This document shows positions 35,380 through 44,411 of a DNA stretch of 64,000 nucleotides, in pieces; within the stretch, counting starts at the first letter, position 1, and each line of letters starts with the position of its first letter. A program made the translations under genes and the position numbers. Origin of the DNA: an uncultured Collinsella sp. (GTDB lineage: Bacteria > Actinomycetota > Coriobacteriia > Coriobacteriales > Coriobacteriaceae). The notes below the pieces were generated by a model. It had not been told where the DNA came from. It did no database searches and saw nothing but the letters and a program-made list of their open reading frames with translations. The stretch spans positions 1 to 64,000 of the forward strand of contig UQID01000001.1 in NCBI GenBank assembly GCA_900541045.1, in the 5' to 3' direction.

Positions 35380-37568
35380 TCGATGCGCCCGACCACGCCG
35401 CTCAGGAGCGGGACAATCGTTCGGCAGGGGCATGGCTTCTTGTCGCTCTGCTGGGGATAGCGCTCTCGGTTGCTGCCGGCATGATGAGCTACGGTTACAT
35501 GACGGCCCAAGCCGAGCAGCGCTTTGCCGACGTTGTCGATTACGTGGCGACGCAGAGCCTTTCCTACGATGCATTCAACAGCGCCTATACGACCAAAAAC
35601 CTGATTCGCGTTATGGAGATCGCCGGAGAGGCTGCTCGCGATATGGAGCGCGACGGTTCGGTGGATAGCGCCATGCTGGAGCAATATGCCGACCAGTTCA
35701 ACGTGAGCGCGCTGATCGTGACGGACGCATCGGGCAATTTGGTGTCCGAGTCCTCGACGGGTGATGTGGGCTACGAGTCGCTCGCTACGTATCTCAAAGA
35801 ATCACCCGTGCTGGAGGTGGCAACTCATCCGCTTAAGTCCTATACCGCCCGCATCACGCTTGCGGATGATTCGGTCGCAGACATTGGCTGCGTGACTCGG
35901 CAGGATGGCGAGGGCATCGTTATCGCGGTAAGGCATCAGAGCGCGAAGGCGGTTGCAAGCAATACACTCAAACTGCAAAGCTTGCTTGATGGCTATGAAA
36001 CCATCGGTAGCGGCAATATCGTGATCGAAAGCGACGGCAAGGTCGTTGCGACCAATGCCGTTGAACCCACCGTATTGGGCGTATTCGATCTGCCTGCGAC
36101 GGACGTCTTCATTGTCGACGGTATTAAGGATCGATGCCTGGCTGGTAAGGTCAGATTGGTTAACGCCGACGGCGAGTGGTATTTGGGCACATTTGGAAAA
36201 GCGCACAAATTCTATGTGTACACCTATGCCTCGGCGCGGCGTTACTTTGAGGTTGTAGCGGCTGTTGCTGCCGGCGTGCTGGCGCTCTACAGCGGTGTTA
36301 TGGCCGTTGTTGTGACGGTGCGTCGCCGCGCTGATCGCCGACGTTTGACGGACTTGCTGCATCAGGAGCGCGACTATGGCGACAAGCTGGCAAAGGCGGC
36401 GCGTGAGGCCTCGTCTGCCAACTCGGCAAAGACGGAGTTTCTGCGTCGCATGAGCCACGATCTGCGCACGCCCATCAACGGCATTCGCGGCATGGTCGAG
36501 GTTGGCGACGCCAATGCGGACGATCTGCAAAAGCAGACTGAGTGCCGCTCGAAAATCTGGACGGCGTCGGGACTGCTGCTCGACCTTGCCAACGAGGCAC
36601 TCGATATGAGTCGCCTGGAGAGCGGACAGGTCGACCTGAACCTCGTGCCCATAAATTTGGTGGCCCTCAACTGTGAAGTGCGCGATATTCTGGAGCGCCA
36701 GGCCGAGGAGCGTCTGGTGACAATTATCTGCGACCAGCAGACGCTTGATCATCCCTATGCACGGGTGAGCGTGACGCACCTCAAGCGCTTGTTGCTCAAT
36801 ATTGCCGGCAATGCCGTCAAGTACAACCGCCAGGGCGGCTATGTTCGCCTGGTGTGCCGCGAGGTGGAGCCAGCGAATGGCGTCCCCGTCTATGAATACA
36901 CGATCGCCGATAACGGTATTGGCATGAGCGAGGAGTTCCAACAGCACCTCTACGAGCCGTTTTGCCGCGAGGAGCAACAGGTGGAAGGCGCCTCATCGGG
37001 AACTGGCCTGGGCGCGCCTATCGCAAAACAGTTGGTCGAGCTTATGGGCGGAACCATGAGCTTTACGAGCGTCTTGGGGCAGGGGACGACGTTTACCATC
37101 CGTCTGCCGTTCGAGAAATGCAAACGCTCCGAGATTCCTCAGGCAGTTCGCGCGGATGCGGGCGATGACGATGCGCTCCAGGGCTTGCGCGTTTTGCTCG
37201 TAGAGGATAACGATCTGAATGCCGAGATCGCGCAGTTTACGCTCAGCCGTGCCGGTGCCGTCGTGACGCATGCTAAGGATGGCGAGTCTGCCGTTGAGGC
37301 GTTTGCCGCGAGCGCACCGCACGAGTACGACGTGGTGTTGATGGACATCATGATGCCTGGCATCGATGGCCTTGAGGCCACGCGTCAGATTCGAGCGCTC
37401 GATCGCGAGGATGCCGCGACCACGCCGATTATCGCCGTGAGTGCCAACGCCTTTGCCGACGACCGCAAGCTTTCGCGCGAGGCGGGCATGAACGCGCACC
37501 TGAGCAAGCCTGTGAGCTCGCAAGAGCTCGTCGAGGCGCTAGCACACATCGCCGCCGGCGTTTCATAA
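35376..37568 (+). CDS. Hybrid sensor histidine kinase/response regulator
   Basis: 730 residues. TM1 ~18-41, an extracytoplasmic Cache-like region (~45-285), TM2 ~290-315, HisKA FLRRMSHDLRTPINGI with His361, HATPase (NIAGNAVKYN, DNGIGMS, GTGLGAPIAKQ), and a C-terminal receiver (LLVEDNDLNAEI, DVVLMDIMMPG with Asp657, Lys in HLSKPVSS). No output domain, so the phosphate must pass to another protein or act on motility/second-messenger factors not seen here. Overlaps the solute-binding lipoprotein gene by 4 nt. Closely parallel to the fused protein at 38158. Confidence 0.92.
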   Translation: MIDAPDHAAQERDNRSAGAWLLVALLGIALSVAAGMMSYGYMTAQAEQRFADVVDYVATQSLSYDAFNSAYTTKNLIRVMEIAGEAARDMERDGSVDSAMLEQYADQFNVSALIVTDASGNLVSESSTGDVGYESLATYLKESPVLEVATHPLKSYTARITLADDSVADIGCVTRQDGEGIVIAVRHQSAKAVASNTLKLQSLLDGYETIGSGNIVIESDGKVVATNAVEPTVLGVFDLPATDVFIVDGIKDRCLAGKVRLVNADGEWYLGTFGKAHKFYVYTYASARRYFEVVAAVAAGVLALYSGVMAVVVTVRRRADRRRLTDLLHQERDYGDKLAKAAREASSANSAKTEFLRRMSHDLRTPINGIRGMVEVGDANADDLQKQTECRSKIWTASGLLLDLANEALDMSRLESGQVDLNLVPINLVALNCEVRDILERQAEERLVTIICDQQTLDHPYARVSVTHLKRLLLNIAGNAVKYNRQGGYVRLVCREVEPANGVPVYEYTIADNGIGMSEEFQQHLYEPFCREEQQVEGASSGTGLGAPIAKQLVELMGGTMSFTSVLGQGTTFTIRLPFEKCKRSEIPQAVRADAGDDDALQGLRVLLVEDNDLNAEIAQFTLSRAGAVVTHAKDGESAVEAFAASAPHEYDVVLMDIMMPGIDGLEATRQIRALDREDAATTPIIAVSANAFADDRKLSREAGMNAHLSKPVSSQELVEALAHIAAGVS

Positions 37569-37570
37569 GC

Positions 37571-37610
37571 ATATGGCCCGGTTCCAAGGTGGGTTGGAAC
37601 CGGGCCATAT
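37571..37610. terminator. Strong bidirectional terminator
   Basis: A 16-bp perfect stem (ATATGGCCCGGTTCCA and complement) with an 8-nt loop lies between convergent genes, 3 bp after the kinase stop. Confidence 0.75.
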
Positions 37611-37637
37611 TGCTATTTGCGAGACCTGCTGAGGGGC

Positions 37638-38117
37638 TTACTTTTCCTGAATCTGCTTACCGCAGAGATGCTCAATCGCAATTTCGTAGAGCTGGACGCC
37701 CTTGATGTCCTTGGCGATCTCCTCTTCGACTTCTTCGGCGGAAGGGTAGTACTTAAGGGCGAGCTGGCGGACTTTGTCCTCGATAAACGCGGGGGTGTCA
37801 TTCGCCAGGCGACAACGGCCAAAGACGACGGTGCTCATAACGTAGGGAGCCCAGTCACCGTCCTTGTACCACTCGTTGCCGTAAACGGTAAAGCAGACCT
37901 TGTCATCGCGCTTGAGTGCGTCGACCTTGTGGCCAGCCTTGGCGCCATGGAAATAAATCTTGTCGCGCTCGGCGTCAAAGAAGTAGTTGACGGGGATGGC
38001 GTACGGGTAGCCATCGTCGCCGTTGACGGCAAAGACGCCGCGCTTGCAGGTGGCGAGCAGTTTGCGCGCTTCCTCGTCGGTGATGGCGCGTTTCTTTCGA
38101 CGTAAGGGCCTAAACAT
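37638..38117 (-). CDS. Pyridoxamine 5'-phosphate oxidase family (NimA-like) flavoprotein
   Basis: 159 residues. Split-barrel FMN-binding fold: MRR-like start FRPLRRKKRAITDEEA, GVFAVNGDDGYPYAIPVNYFF, KIYFHGAKAGHKVDAL, KVCFTVYG. Related to the nitroimidazole-resistance (Nim) and general pyridoxamine-phosphate oxidase-like proteins of anaerobes. Substrate unknown. It follows the large sensor kinase on the same strand, 40 bp away, and may be co-transcribed. Confidence 0.85.
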   Translation of the reverse strand: MFRPLRRKKRAITDEEARKLLATCKRGVFAVNGDDGYPYAIPVNYFFDAERDKIYFHGAKAGHKVDALKRDDKVCFTVYGNEWYKDGDWAPYVMSTVVFGRCRLANDTPAFIEDKVRQLALKYYPSAEEVEEEIAKDIKGVQLYEIAIEHLCGKQIQEK

Positions 38118-38157
38118 CGTTGGCTTCCTTTCTGGTCGTGCGTGGTTGCTGCAAAAA

Positions 38158-40962
38158 CTATAGCGAAACGGATCCGTTTTTCTTGATGCGGGCGAGTATG
38201 TTTTTGAGCTTGTTAAAGTCGAGCGGTTTGGACAGATGGGCGTTCATGCCGGCATCGTGTGCCGCCTTGGCGTCCTCGGCAAAGGCATTGGCGGTGAGCG
38301 CGATGATGGGGATATCGGCTGCATCGACCTTCTCGCTCAGACGAATCGTGCGGGTTGCCTCATAGCCGTCCATGCCCGGCATCATAATGTCCATCAGGAT
38401 CGCATCGAAGCTGCCGGCGGGATGCGACAGGTACAGATCGACGACCTCGTTGCCGTTGGCGGCGCGGGTGACCACGACGCCCTCGGATTCTAGCAGCGTC
38501 TGGGCAATTTCGGCATTCAATTCGTTGTCTTCGGCGAGCAGCACGTTCATGTCGGCGAGCGAGCAGTCGGGCGCACTCTCAACCGTATTCGTCCGCGCCT
38601 GGGGATTCTCGTCGATATCGAGCGGAATCTCCACGTAGAACGAGGTGCCCACATGGAGTTCACTGGTGACTTCGATGGTGCCGCCCATCAGTTCAATAAG
38701 CGACTTGACGATTGGCATGCCCATGCCGGTTCCTTGGAACTTACTGCGCGCATCGTCACCTTCTTGGGCAAACGGCTCATAGATATGCTTTAAAAACTTG
38801 GGAGTCATGCCAATGCCGGTATCCGAAACGCTAAAGCAAAAGAGCGCGCGCCCGTTATCGAGTGGCTTGGTCTTTGAACTAAAGGTGACGGAGCCGCCGT
38901 GCTTGTTGTACTTAATGCTGTTGTCTAACAGGTTGATCATGATCTGTCGGATATGGGTGGGACTGCCGATCATGTATGGCCCCGTGGCGTACGGCAGACT
39001 ATTGTCCTGCATGGTGATGCCGTTACTGGACGCGCGGAGCTTGCACAGCACCAGTGTATCGTCACAGAGCTCTTTGAGGTTAAAAGGCGCATGCTCCAGT
39101 GTTAGCTTGCGGTCTTCGATTTTGCCCATCTCGAGGATGTCGTTAATCAGCGAGAGCAGGTGATTGGCGGCAACACGAGCCTTGGCGCGGCTTTCGCGGG
39201 CGACCTGGATATCGCCTTCCTTCAATTCCTCGATATCGATAAGGCCCAGGATGCCGTTGAGCGGCGTACGGATGTCGTGGCTCATGCGCGTGAGGAATGC
39301 CGTCTTAGCGGCGTTGGCGGCGTCGGCTTTTTCGCGCTCGGTTCGAGCGCGCACGAGCGCCCAGATGAGCAGGACGATGCTGACCGACAACATACCGATG
39401 AGGGTGGAGGCAACGGCGGTGCGGTTGCGATAAAGGAATTGAAGCGTGTTGGATTCCTGGGCCGTGTACGACGTAGAGGAGTAATTGCTTGCGGAGAGCG
39501 ATTCTCCGGCATTGATGATGCCCTTGTTGATGATTCCCAGCAGCTCAGGCTTTCCGCGCGAAATCCAGCACGAGAGCTCGCAGGTGTCAGGGAGCTCGAC
39601 CGTCTCGCAGCCCTCGAGATCATAACGATCGCCGAGGGTTTTTACGCGTGAACTGGGAGCGACGACGCAGCGCGCCGTTCCCCTCCTGAGGGCGTCGAAC
39701 GCTTCATCGTCGGATCGGTATTCGGTCACGGTCGCTGTGGGGAACAGACTTTCAAGTACGTTTCGGTTGATAAACGATGATTTGGTGCAGGCGATGTTCT
39801 GAAGGTCTTTGTTCAGGTTGCTTCCGCTGTGGATGGCGGTGAGGGATATGGTCCCCAACGATACCGACTGCACAACGCCTGATTGCTCGGCAAACCAGTA
39901 ATCTCGGTATACCGGCAGCGCGACGTCTATGCTTCCCTTTGACAGGGCCTTTGACATCATCTTGTAGCTATCAAAGGCGACGGTTTTGACCGTAATGCCA
40001 AATTTATCGTGCAACGTCGTCGCAAGCGATGCGAGCGAGCCTTCCATTTTGCCGTCTTCGTCTTCGTTGCAGTAGGGGAGTTTGCCCGTAATGTAGCCGA
40101 GCGTGATGGTGTTGTTGTTCGCCTTGAGCCAGGCGCGCTCATCGCCGGTGAGCGAGGATGATCCGCTGTTTTGCGCTGAATAGTTCGATTTGACCTCGTC
40201 GTTATAGCGGGGGTTGACGCGGTTGATTGCCGCCATTGCGGAGTTGATGTTGTCCATCAGGTCGGGGCGGCTTTTGGGAACGGCGAAGTAGTAGTCGCTC
40301 GAACCGACGTAGAACATGGGCGACGCCTCGGGCGACGAAATGGTGTCGTTCATGATGATGGCGTCGACCTCGCCGTTTGCGAGCGCGTCAAAGAGAACGG
40401 AGCCTCCGTTATACTCCCTGTATGTGCAGGCGATTCCCTCGTTGGCGAGCCACTGCTGGCCGACGATGGTTTGCATAACACCGGAGTTGTAACCGATGGT
40501 GAGACCCTGGAGTGCTTGAGGGTCACCCTTGGCCAGGTCGTCACGGTCGGGCCTGGCGTAGATGTAGTAGCGCTCGGTGCCCTCGGGGTTCGAGGAAAAG
40601 AGCAGCTTTTGGGCGCGTTCCTCGGAGTAGGAGATGTTGGGCATGAGGTCGATCTCGCCTGCCTCGAGCATGTCCATAAGCTCGGTGAAGGTGCCGGAGA
40701 CGTATTCGTACCGCCAGCCGGGCGTGTAGTACGACAGGGTCTGGAGGTACTCGTAACCCCATCCCGAGAGACGCTCGCCGGGGGTGCCGTTCTGGAAGCC
40801 CTCGTTGTTGACGAGCCAGCCGACGCGGACCGTCTTGACTGGCTGACTAGAGTCATCGGCAAAAGCCTGGACAGGCGCGATGGAACTCAGTGCGGCAAGC
40901 GCGGCAAGCACAATGGCCAGGGCGCGACATATAACTGAACGAAGGACAGTGGCAGCTCTCAC
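38158..40962 (-). CDS. BvgS-like hybrid histidine kinase with two solute-binding domains
   Basis: About 934 residues from GTG 40962 (AGGA 7 nt upstream; ATG 40995 gives 945). Signal peptide to VQAFA, then two tandem SBP_bac_3 domains (~45-270 and ~280-500; VRVGWLVNNEGFQNG, TLGYITGKLPYCNEDEDGK), one membrane helix (~525-545), HisKA FLTRMSHDIRTPLNGILG, HATPase (NLLDNSIKYN, DTGIGMT, GTGMGMPIVKS) and a receiver (LLAEDNELNAEI, AILMDIMMPG, HLSKPLDF). The second binding domain looks degenerate in ligand loops. It senses small molecules outside; a regulator partner with an output domain is not in the window. It is the fused counterpart of the 34510/35376 pair. Confidence 0.92.
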   Translation of the reverse strand: MRAATVLRSVICRALAIVLAALAALSSIAPVQAFADDSSQPVKTVRVGWLVNNEGFQNGTPGERLSGWGYEYLQTLSYYTPGWRYEYVSGTFTELMDMLEAGEIDLMPNISYSEERAQKLLFSSNPEGTERYYIYARPDRDDLAKGDPQALQGLTIGYNSGVMQTIVGQQWLANEGIACTYREYNGGSVLFDALANGEVDAIIMNDTISSPEASPMFYVGSSDYYFAVPKSRPDLMDNINSAMAAINRVNPRYNDEVKSNYSAQNSGSSSLTGDERAWLKANNNTITLGYITGKLPYCNEDEDGKMEGSLASLATTLHDKFGITVKTVAFDSYKMMSKALSKGSIDVALPVYRDYWFAEQSGVVQSVSLGTISLTAIHSGSNLNKDLQNIACTKSSFINRNVLESLFPTATVTEYRSDDEAFDALRRGTARCVVAPSSRVKTLGDRYDLEGCETVELPDTCELSCWISRGKPELLGIINKGIINAGESLSASNYSSTSYTAQESNTLQFLYRNRTAVASTLIGMLSVSIVLLIWALVRARTEREKADAANAAKTAFLTRMSHDIRTPLNGILGLIDIEELKEGDIQVARESRAKARVAANHLLSLINDILEMGKIEDRKLTLEHAPFNLKELCDDTLVLCKLRASSNGITMQDNSLPYATGPYMIGSPTHIRQIMINLLDNSIKYNKHGGSVTFSSKTKPLDNGRALFCFSVSDTGIGMTPKFLKHIYEPFAQEGDDARSKFQGTGMGMPIVKSLIELMGGTIEVTSELHVGTSFYVEIPLDIDENPQARTNTVESAPDCSLADMNVLLAEDNELNAEIAQTLLESEGVVVTRAANGNEVVDLYLSHPAGSFDAILMDIMMPGMDGYEATRTIRLSEKVDAADIPIIALTANAFAEDAKAAHDAGMNAHLSKPLDFNKLKNILARIKKNGSVSL

Positions 40963-41159
40963 ATGCAATCCTAACGAATCGAGACAATACCGCATAAGGA
41001 TACCAGCTCAGCCTGCCCAGTCGGCAGCTGTACCGCTAAACGCTCCCGCCCGGCAGCTGGGGACAGTCCCTTTCTGTCGGCACAAAAGGAACGTCCCTAA
41101 CTGTCGGTTGTGGGACAATACCGAGCGAACGAGATTGGGCGTCTGGGAAAGGGGCCGCG

Positions 41160-41585
41160 ATGAACAGGTTGAGGACGCTTGCCGATGTGTTGCGACAGGC
41201 TGGCTTTGCACGCATTACGGGCCTGTTTCTTATTTTCTATCTGCTTTGCTCGACGGCTGTCTGGCTGTCCGAGCCCACGACCCTCACGTTTGGCGATGGT
41301 CTCTGGTTTAGCTTTGAGACGGTCTCGACGATTGGCTTTGGCGATATCCCCGCTGAAACGCCGGTTGCCCGCGGCATTACCGTTATCCTAAGCGTCATCA
41401 GTATCTTCTATATCGCCATGCTTACGGGTGTGGCGGTGAACTACTGCAATACGCTTATCAAGCTGCGCCAAAAGGACACCATGGCGCGCTTTATGGACGA
41501 TCTTGAGCATTTGGAAGAACTCGACCGCGATGAGCTCGCCGATTTGTCGCGCCGCGTGCGCGAATACCGTCGCCGGCAACGATAG
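41160..41585 (+). CDS. Two-helix potassium channel subunit
   Basis: 141 residues; ATG follows AAAGGGG. Two membrane helices (~18-40, 75-100) flank a pore loop with selectivity filter STIGFGD, variant of TxGYGD. A cytosolic helical tail (MARFMDDLEHLEELDRDELA) ends basic. Ion_trans_2 family; tetrameric K+ channel expected. No RCK domain, so it would not be nucleotide gated. Small gap to the LOG gene suggests one transcript. Confidence 0.85.
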   Translation: MNRLRTLADVLRQAGFARITGLFLIFYLLCSTAVWLSEPTTLTFGDGLWFSFETVSTIGFGDIPAETPVARGITVILSVISIFYIAMLTGVAVNYCNTLIKLRQKDTMARFMDDLEHLEELDRDELADLSRRVREYRRRQR

Positions 41586-41621
41586 AACGGGTGCCGCGCG
41601 TCACGACGAGGGGGATTGCAT

Positions 41622-42155
41622 ATGAACATCACGGTGTACCTGGGCGCGAGCGTCGGCAACGACCCGGCGTTTCTGCCCGCGGTGCAGGAGCTGGGCAATT
41701 GGATTGGCGCCAACGGACACGCGCTCGTATACGGCGGGTCCAAATCGGGACTGATGGGCGCGCTCGCCGATAGCGTACTCGAGGCAGGCGGACATGTGAC
41801 GGGTGTGGAGCCGAGCTTTTTTATCGAGGCAGAGTTTCAACACGACGGAATCGACGACCTTATCGTGACGAGCGACATGGCCGAGCGCAAAGCCAAGATG
41901 ATCGAGCTCGGTGATGCGTTCATCGCATTTCCGGGCGGCACGGGCACGCTCGAGGAGATTGCCGAGGTTATGTCCGCGGTGTCGTTGGGGCACCTGAGCT
42001 CTCCGTGCATCCTGTATAACCTGGACGGTTACTACAACGACCTCAAGGCGTTGCTCGGGCACATGATTGATAAGGGGCTTTCGAGCCCGAGGCGCCAGCA
42101 CGGCATCTACTTTGCCGACGATTTGCGCGAGATTGCCTCGATTATCAACGGATAA
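41622..42155 (+). CDS. LOG family nucleotide phosphoribohydrolase
   Basis: 177 residues; ATG 41622 sits 6 nt after GAGGGGG. Rossmann-like fold with VYGGSKSGLMGALAD and the signature FPGGTGTLEEIAEV (PGGxGTxxE). Family members hydrolyse the glycosidic bond of cytokinin-type or other nucleoside 5'-monophosphates; bacterial roles are often unclear. Thirty-six bases after the channel gene. Confidence 0.9.
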   Translation: MNITVYLGASVGNDPAFLPAVQELGNWIGANGHALVYGGSKSGLMGALADSVLEAGGHVTGVEPSFFIEAEFQHDGIDDLIVTSDMAERKAKMIELGDAFIAFPGGTGTLEEIAEVMSAVSLGHLSSPCILYNLDGYYNDLKALLGHMIDKGLSSPRRQHGIYFADDLREIASIING

Positions 42156-42235
42156 GTCTTGAGCCTGCCCCACTATGGCTCCCAATGGTGCCGTTTGCGG
42201 CGCAGGTGGTTGGCTCGTTCGGGCAACGCTCGCTC

Positions 42236-42241
42236 TACAAT
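42236..42241 (+). promoter_or_regulatory. TACAAT -10 element before the ClC gene
   Basis: TACAAT lies 39 bp before the ClC start codon, and the same hexamer stands before trmO and prfC. No convincing -35 box at 16-18 bp. Confidence 0.35.
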
Positions 42242-42280
42242 AAAACGTATCTATGTCGACTTTGACCGCGGGAGGACCCG

Positions 42281-43570
42281 ATGGATAACCTTGCCAAACC
42301 CACGAACCGAGCGCTGTTTTTGGTCAGCGTTGCCGTGACCGGTGCACTCGCGGGTGCCGCAGTCTGGCTGTTCTTTTTTGCGATGGAGCACGGCATTGAT
42401 TATTTGTGGACCGAGGTCCCGCATATGCTGGGTGTCTCTTCGCCCGAGCTCGCCAGCGGCCCGTTTGGCTTTCTGCCGTACCCGTTTTTTGTCTGCCTGC
42501 TGGGCGGCCTGTTAATCGGTCTGTACGAAAAGATGACAGGCACCAAGACCGATGACCTCAATCAGGTGATGGCTAAGGTCAAGCAAGACGGGCGCTACCC
42601 GTACGACAACCTGGGCCAGCTTTCGCTCGCGGCATTGCTGCCGCTGCTGTTTGGCGGAAGTATTGGACCGGAGGCCGGCCTGACCGGCGTTATCGCGGGT
42701 CTGTGCAGCTGGGTCGGCGACCGCATGCGTCGCTTTGGCACCGAGTTTAGGGAGCTCACGCTGCTGGGTACCCAGGCTGCCCTGACGGCGCTCTTTACCG
42801 CGCCCGTCTTTGGCTTTGTGGCGCCGCTTGCCGGAAGTGCTGACGGCGACGAGGGCTCTGCGTCCGACGAGACCACGATCAGGCTGCCCAAGGCGCAGAA
42901 GACCGTGGTCTACGGCATTGCGATTGCCGGCGGCCTGGGCACCTATCTGCTGCTCGGCCAGCTCATGGGCGGCGGCATGGGCATGCCCAGGTTCGAGTCC
43001 GCCGAGGTGGGCAACCTGGAGATTACCTGGCTCATCCCTCTGTCGCTGATCGGAACAATCTGCGGCTGGCTGTACTTTGTCTCCGAACACGCGAGCGAGG
43101 CACTGTCGCACGCGATAGGGGAGCGCCCTGTCGTCAAAGCCATGTTGGCCGGTCTGGCGCTCGCCATCTGTGGCACGGTCCTGCCCTACACCATGTTTGC
43201 CGGCGAGACGCAGGCCGATGTGCTCATGGAAACCTACCTGACCATTCCCGCTGGCGTGCTCATCGCAACTGGTCTTGTTAAAGCCATGCTGACGCCCGCT
43301 CTTATCAACATGGGATGGCGCGGCGGCCACTTCTTCCCCGTTATCTTTTCGGGCGTGAGCCTGGGCTACGGCCTTGCCATCCTCACCGGCGCCGATCCGG
43401 TCTTTTGCGTCGCCGTCTGCACGGCATCGACGATGGGCGCCGTCATGCGCCAGCCGGTCATGGTCGTGGGCCTGCTGCTCATGTGCTTCCCACTCAAGGG
43501 CATCGTCTGCATGATCATCGCCGCCGTTATCGCCGCCGGCATTCCGCTGCCCAAGCCGCTGCGCAAGTAG
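42281..43570 (+). CDS. ClC-family chloride channel/antiporter
   Basis: 429 residues with about ten membrane segments. GGSIGPEAGLTGVIAGLCSW corresponds to the GxEGP region, where the external gating Glu is shifted in this subfamily, and GWRGGHFFPVIFSGV corresponds to GxFxP. A soluble acidic insert (GDEGSASDETT) splits the two halves near residue 190. Moves Cl- or another halide; may act in acid or fluoride handling. GGGAGG before the ATG. Confidence 0.88.
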   Translation: MDNLAKPTNRALFLVSVAVTGALAGAAVWLFFFAMEHGIDYLWTEVPHMLGVSSPELASGPFGFLPYPFFVCLLGGLLIGLYEKMTGTKTDDLNQVMAKVKQDGRYPYDNLGQLSLAALLPLLFGGSIGPEAGLTGVIAGLCSWVGDRMRRFGTEFRELTLLGTQAALTALFTAPVFGFVAPLAGSADGDEGSASDETTIRLPKAQKTVVYGIAIAGGLGTYLLLGQLMGGGMGMPRFESAEVGNLEITWLIPLSLIGTICGWLYFVSEHASEALSHAIGERPVVKAMLAGLALAICGTVLPYTMFAGETQADVLMETYLTIPAGVLIATGLVKAMLTPALINMGWRGGHFFPVIFSGVSLGYGLAILTGADPVFCVAVCTASTMGAVMRQPVMVVGLLLMCFPLKGIVCMIIAAVIAAGIPLPKPLRK

Positions 43571-43604
43571 TACGGTTTTCACGATTCAATTCCAGGGGTG
43601 CGAG

Positions 43605-44396
43605 ATGATTCTGTACTTTAGCGCGACGGGGAACAGCGATCATGTGGCGCGTCGCATTGCAGCGGCGACAGACGACAAAGTTATGTCGATCGAGTGTTTT
43701 GATGCCGAGGCCCTTCACCTTGCTGTGACGGAAGGTCCCTGCCAGCTGGGGTTTGTCGCCCCGGTGTATACCTGTGGCTTGCCGACGCCGATGATCGAGT
43801 TTTTAAAGACTGCCGACCTGTCGATTGCTGCCGGCGCAAAGGGCGGCGAGCGCCCGTATACGTTCTATGTCTCGACATATGGTTCGACGACCGGGCAATC
43901 GGGCAAGTTTGCCCGCGATCTGCTACACGAGAGTGGGCTCGAGTTGGATGCAGCGATGAGCGTCAAGATGCCCGATACCTGGACGCCTGTTTTCGACCTG
44001 TCTGACCCTCAAAAGGTTGAGGGTATCAATAGGGCTGCCGAGGCGCAGATTGATGCCGTGATCGAGGCGGTGCGGGCGCGCCGCACGGGCAACATGATGC
44101 GCCATCGCGTGCCTCTGTTTGCATCGTGCGCGTATCACGCAATTGGGCTGCCGCGCATGCAACAGACGAGCAAGTTTGCCGTCGATGCCGATCGCTGCAT
44201 CGGCTGCGGCCTGTGTGCCAAGCGCTGCCCCATGGCGGCGATTGAGATGCGCGACGGCCTTCCCGTCTGGACAAAGCCGGAGTGCGCAGCCTGCCTTCGT
44301 TGCCTGCACTGTTGTCCCATATTTGCCATCTCGCACGGTAAGCGCACGGCATCCCACGGTCAGTACAGGCATCCCAAGCCAGGTGTGAGGATGTAG
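43605..44396 (+). CDS. EFR1-type flavodoxin/ferredoxin fusion
   Basis: 263 residues. N-terminal flavodoxin-like domain (ILYFSATGNSDHVARRIA, FMN phosphate loop; VAPVYTCGLPTPMIEFL) and C-terminal bacterial ferredoxin pair CIGCGLCAKRCP and CAACLRCLHCCP binding two 4Fe-4S clusters. EFR1 ferredoxins are frequent in anaerobic gut bacteria as low-potential electron carriers. Follows the ClC gene by 34 nt. Confidence 0.9.
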   Translation: MILYFSATGNSDHVARRIAAATDDKVMSIECFDAEALHLAVTEGPCQLGFVAPVYTCGLPTPMIEFLKTADLSIAAGAKGGERPYTFYVSTYGSTTGQSGKFARDLLHESGLELDAAMSVKMPDTWTPVFDLSDPQKVEGINRAAEAQIDAVIEAVRARRTGNMMRHRVPLFASCAYHAIGLPRMQQTSKFAVDADRCIGCGLCAKRCPMAAIEMRDGLPVWTKPECAACLRCLHCCPIFAISHGKRTASHGQYRHPKPGVRM

Positions 44397-44411
44397 CGGC
44401 TGCTGGCCGCG

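Noticed and set aside
41050..41120. Further clear REP palindrome
   Set aside because: GGGGACAGTCCCTTT and GGAACGTCCC are present, but the arms pair poorly; mentioned only as a possible decayed copy.
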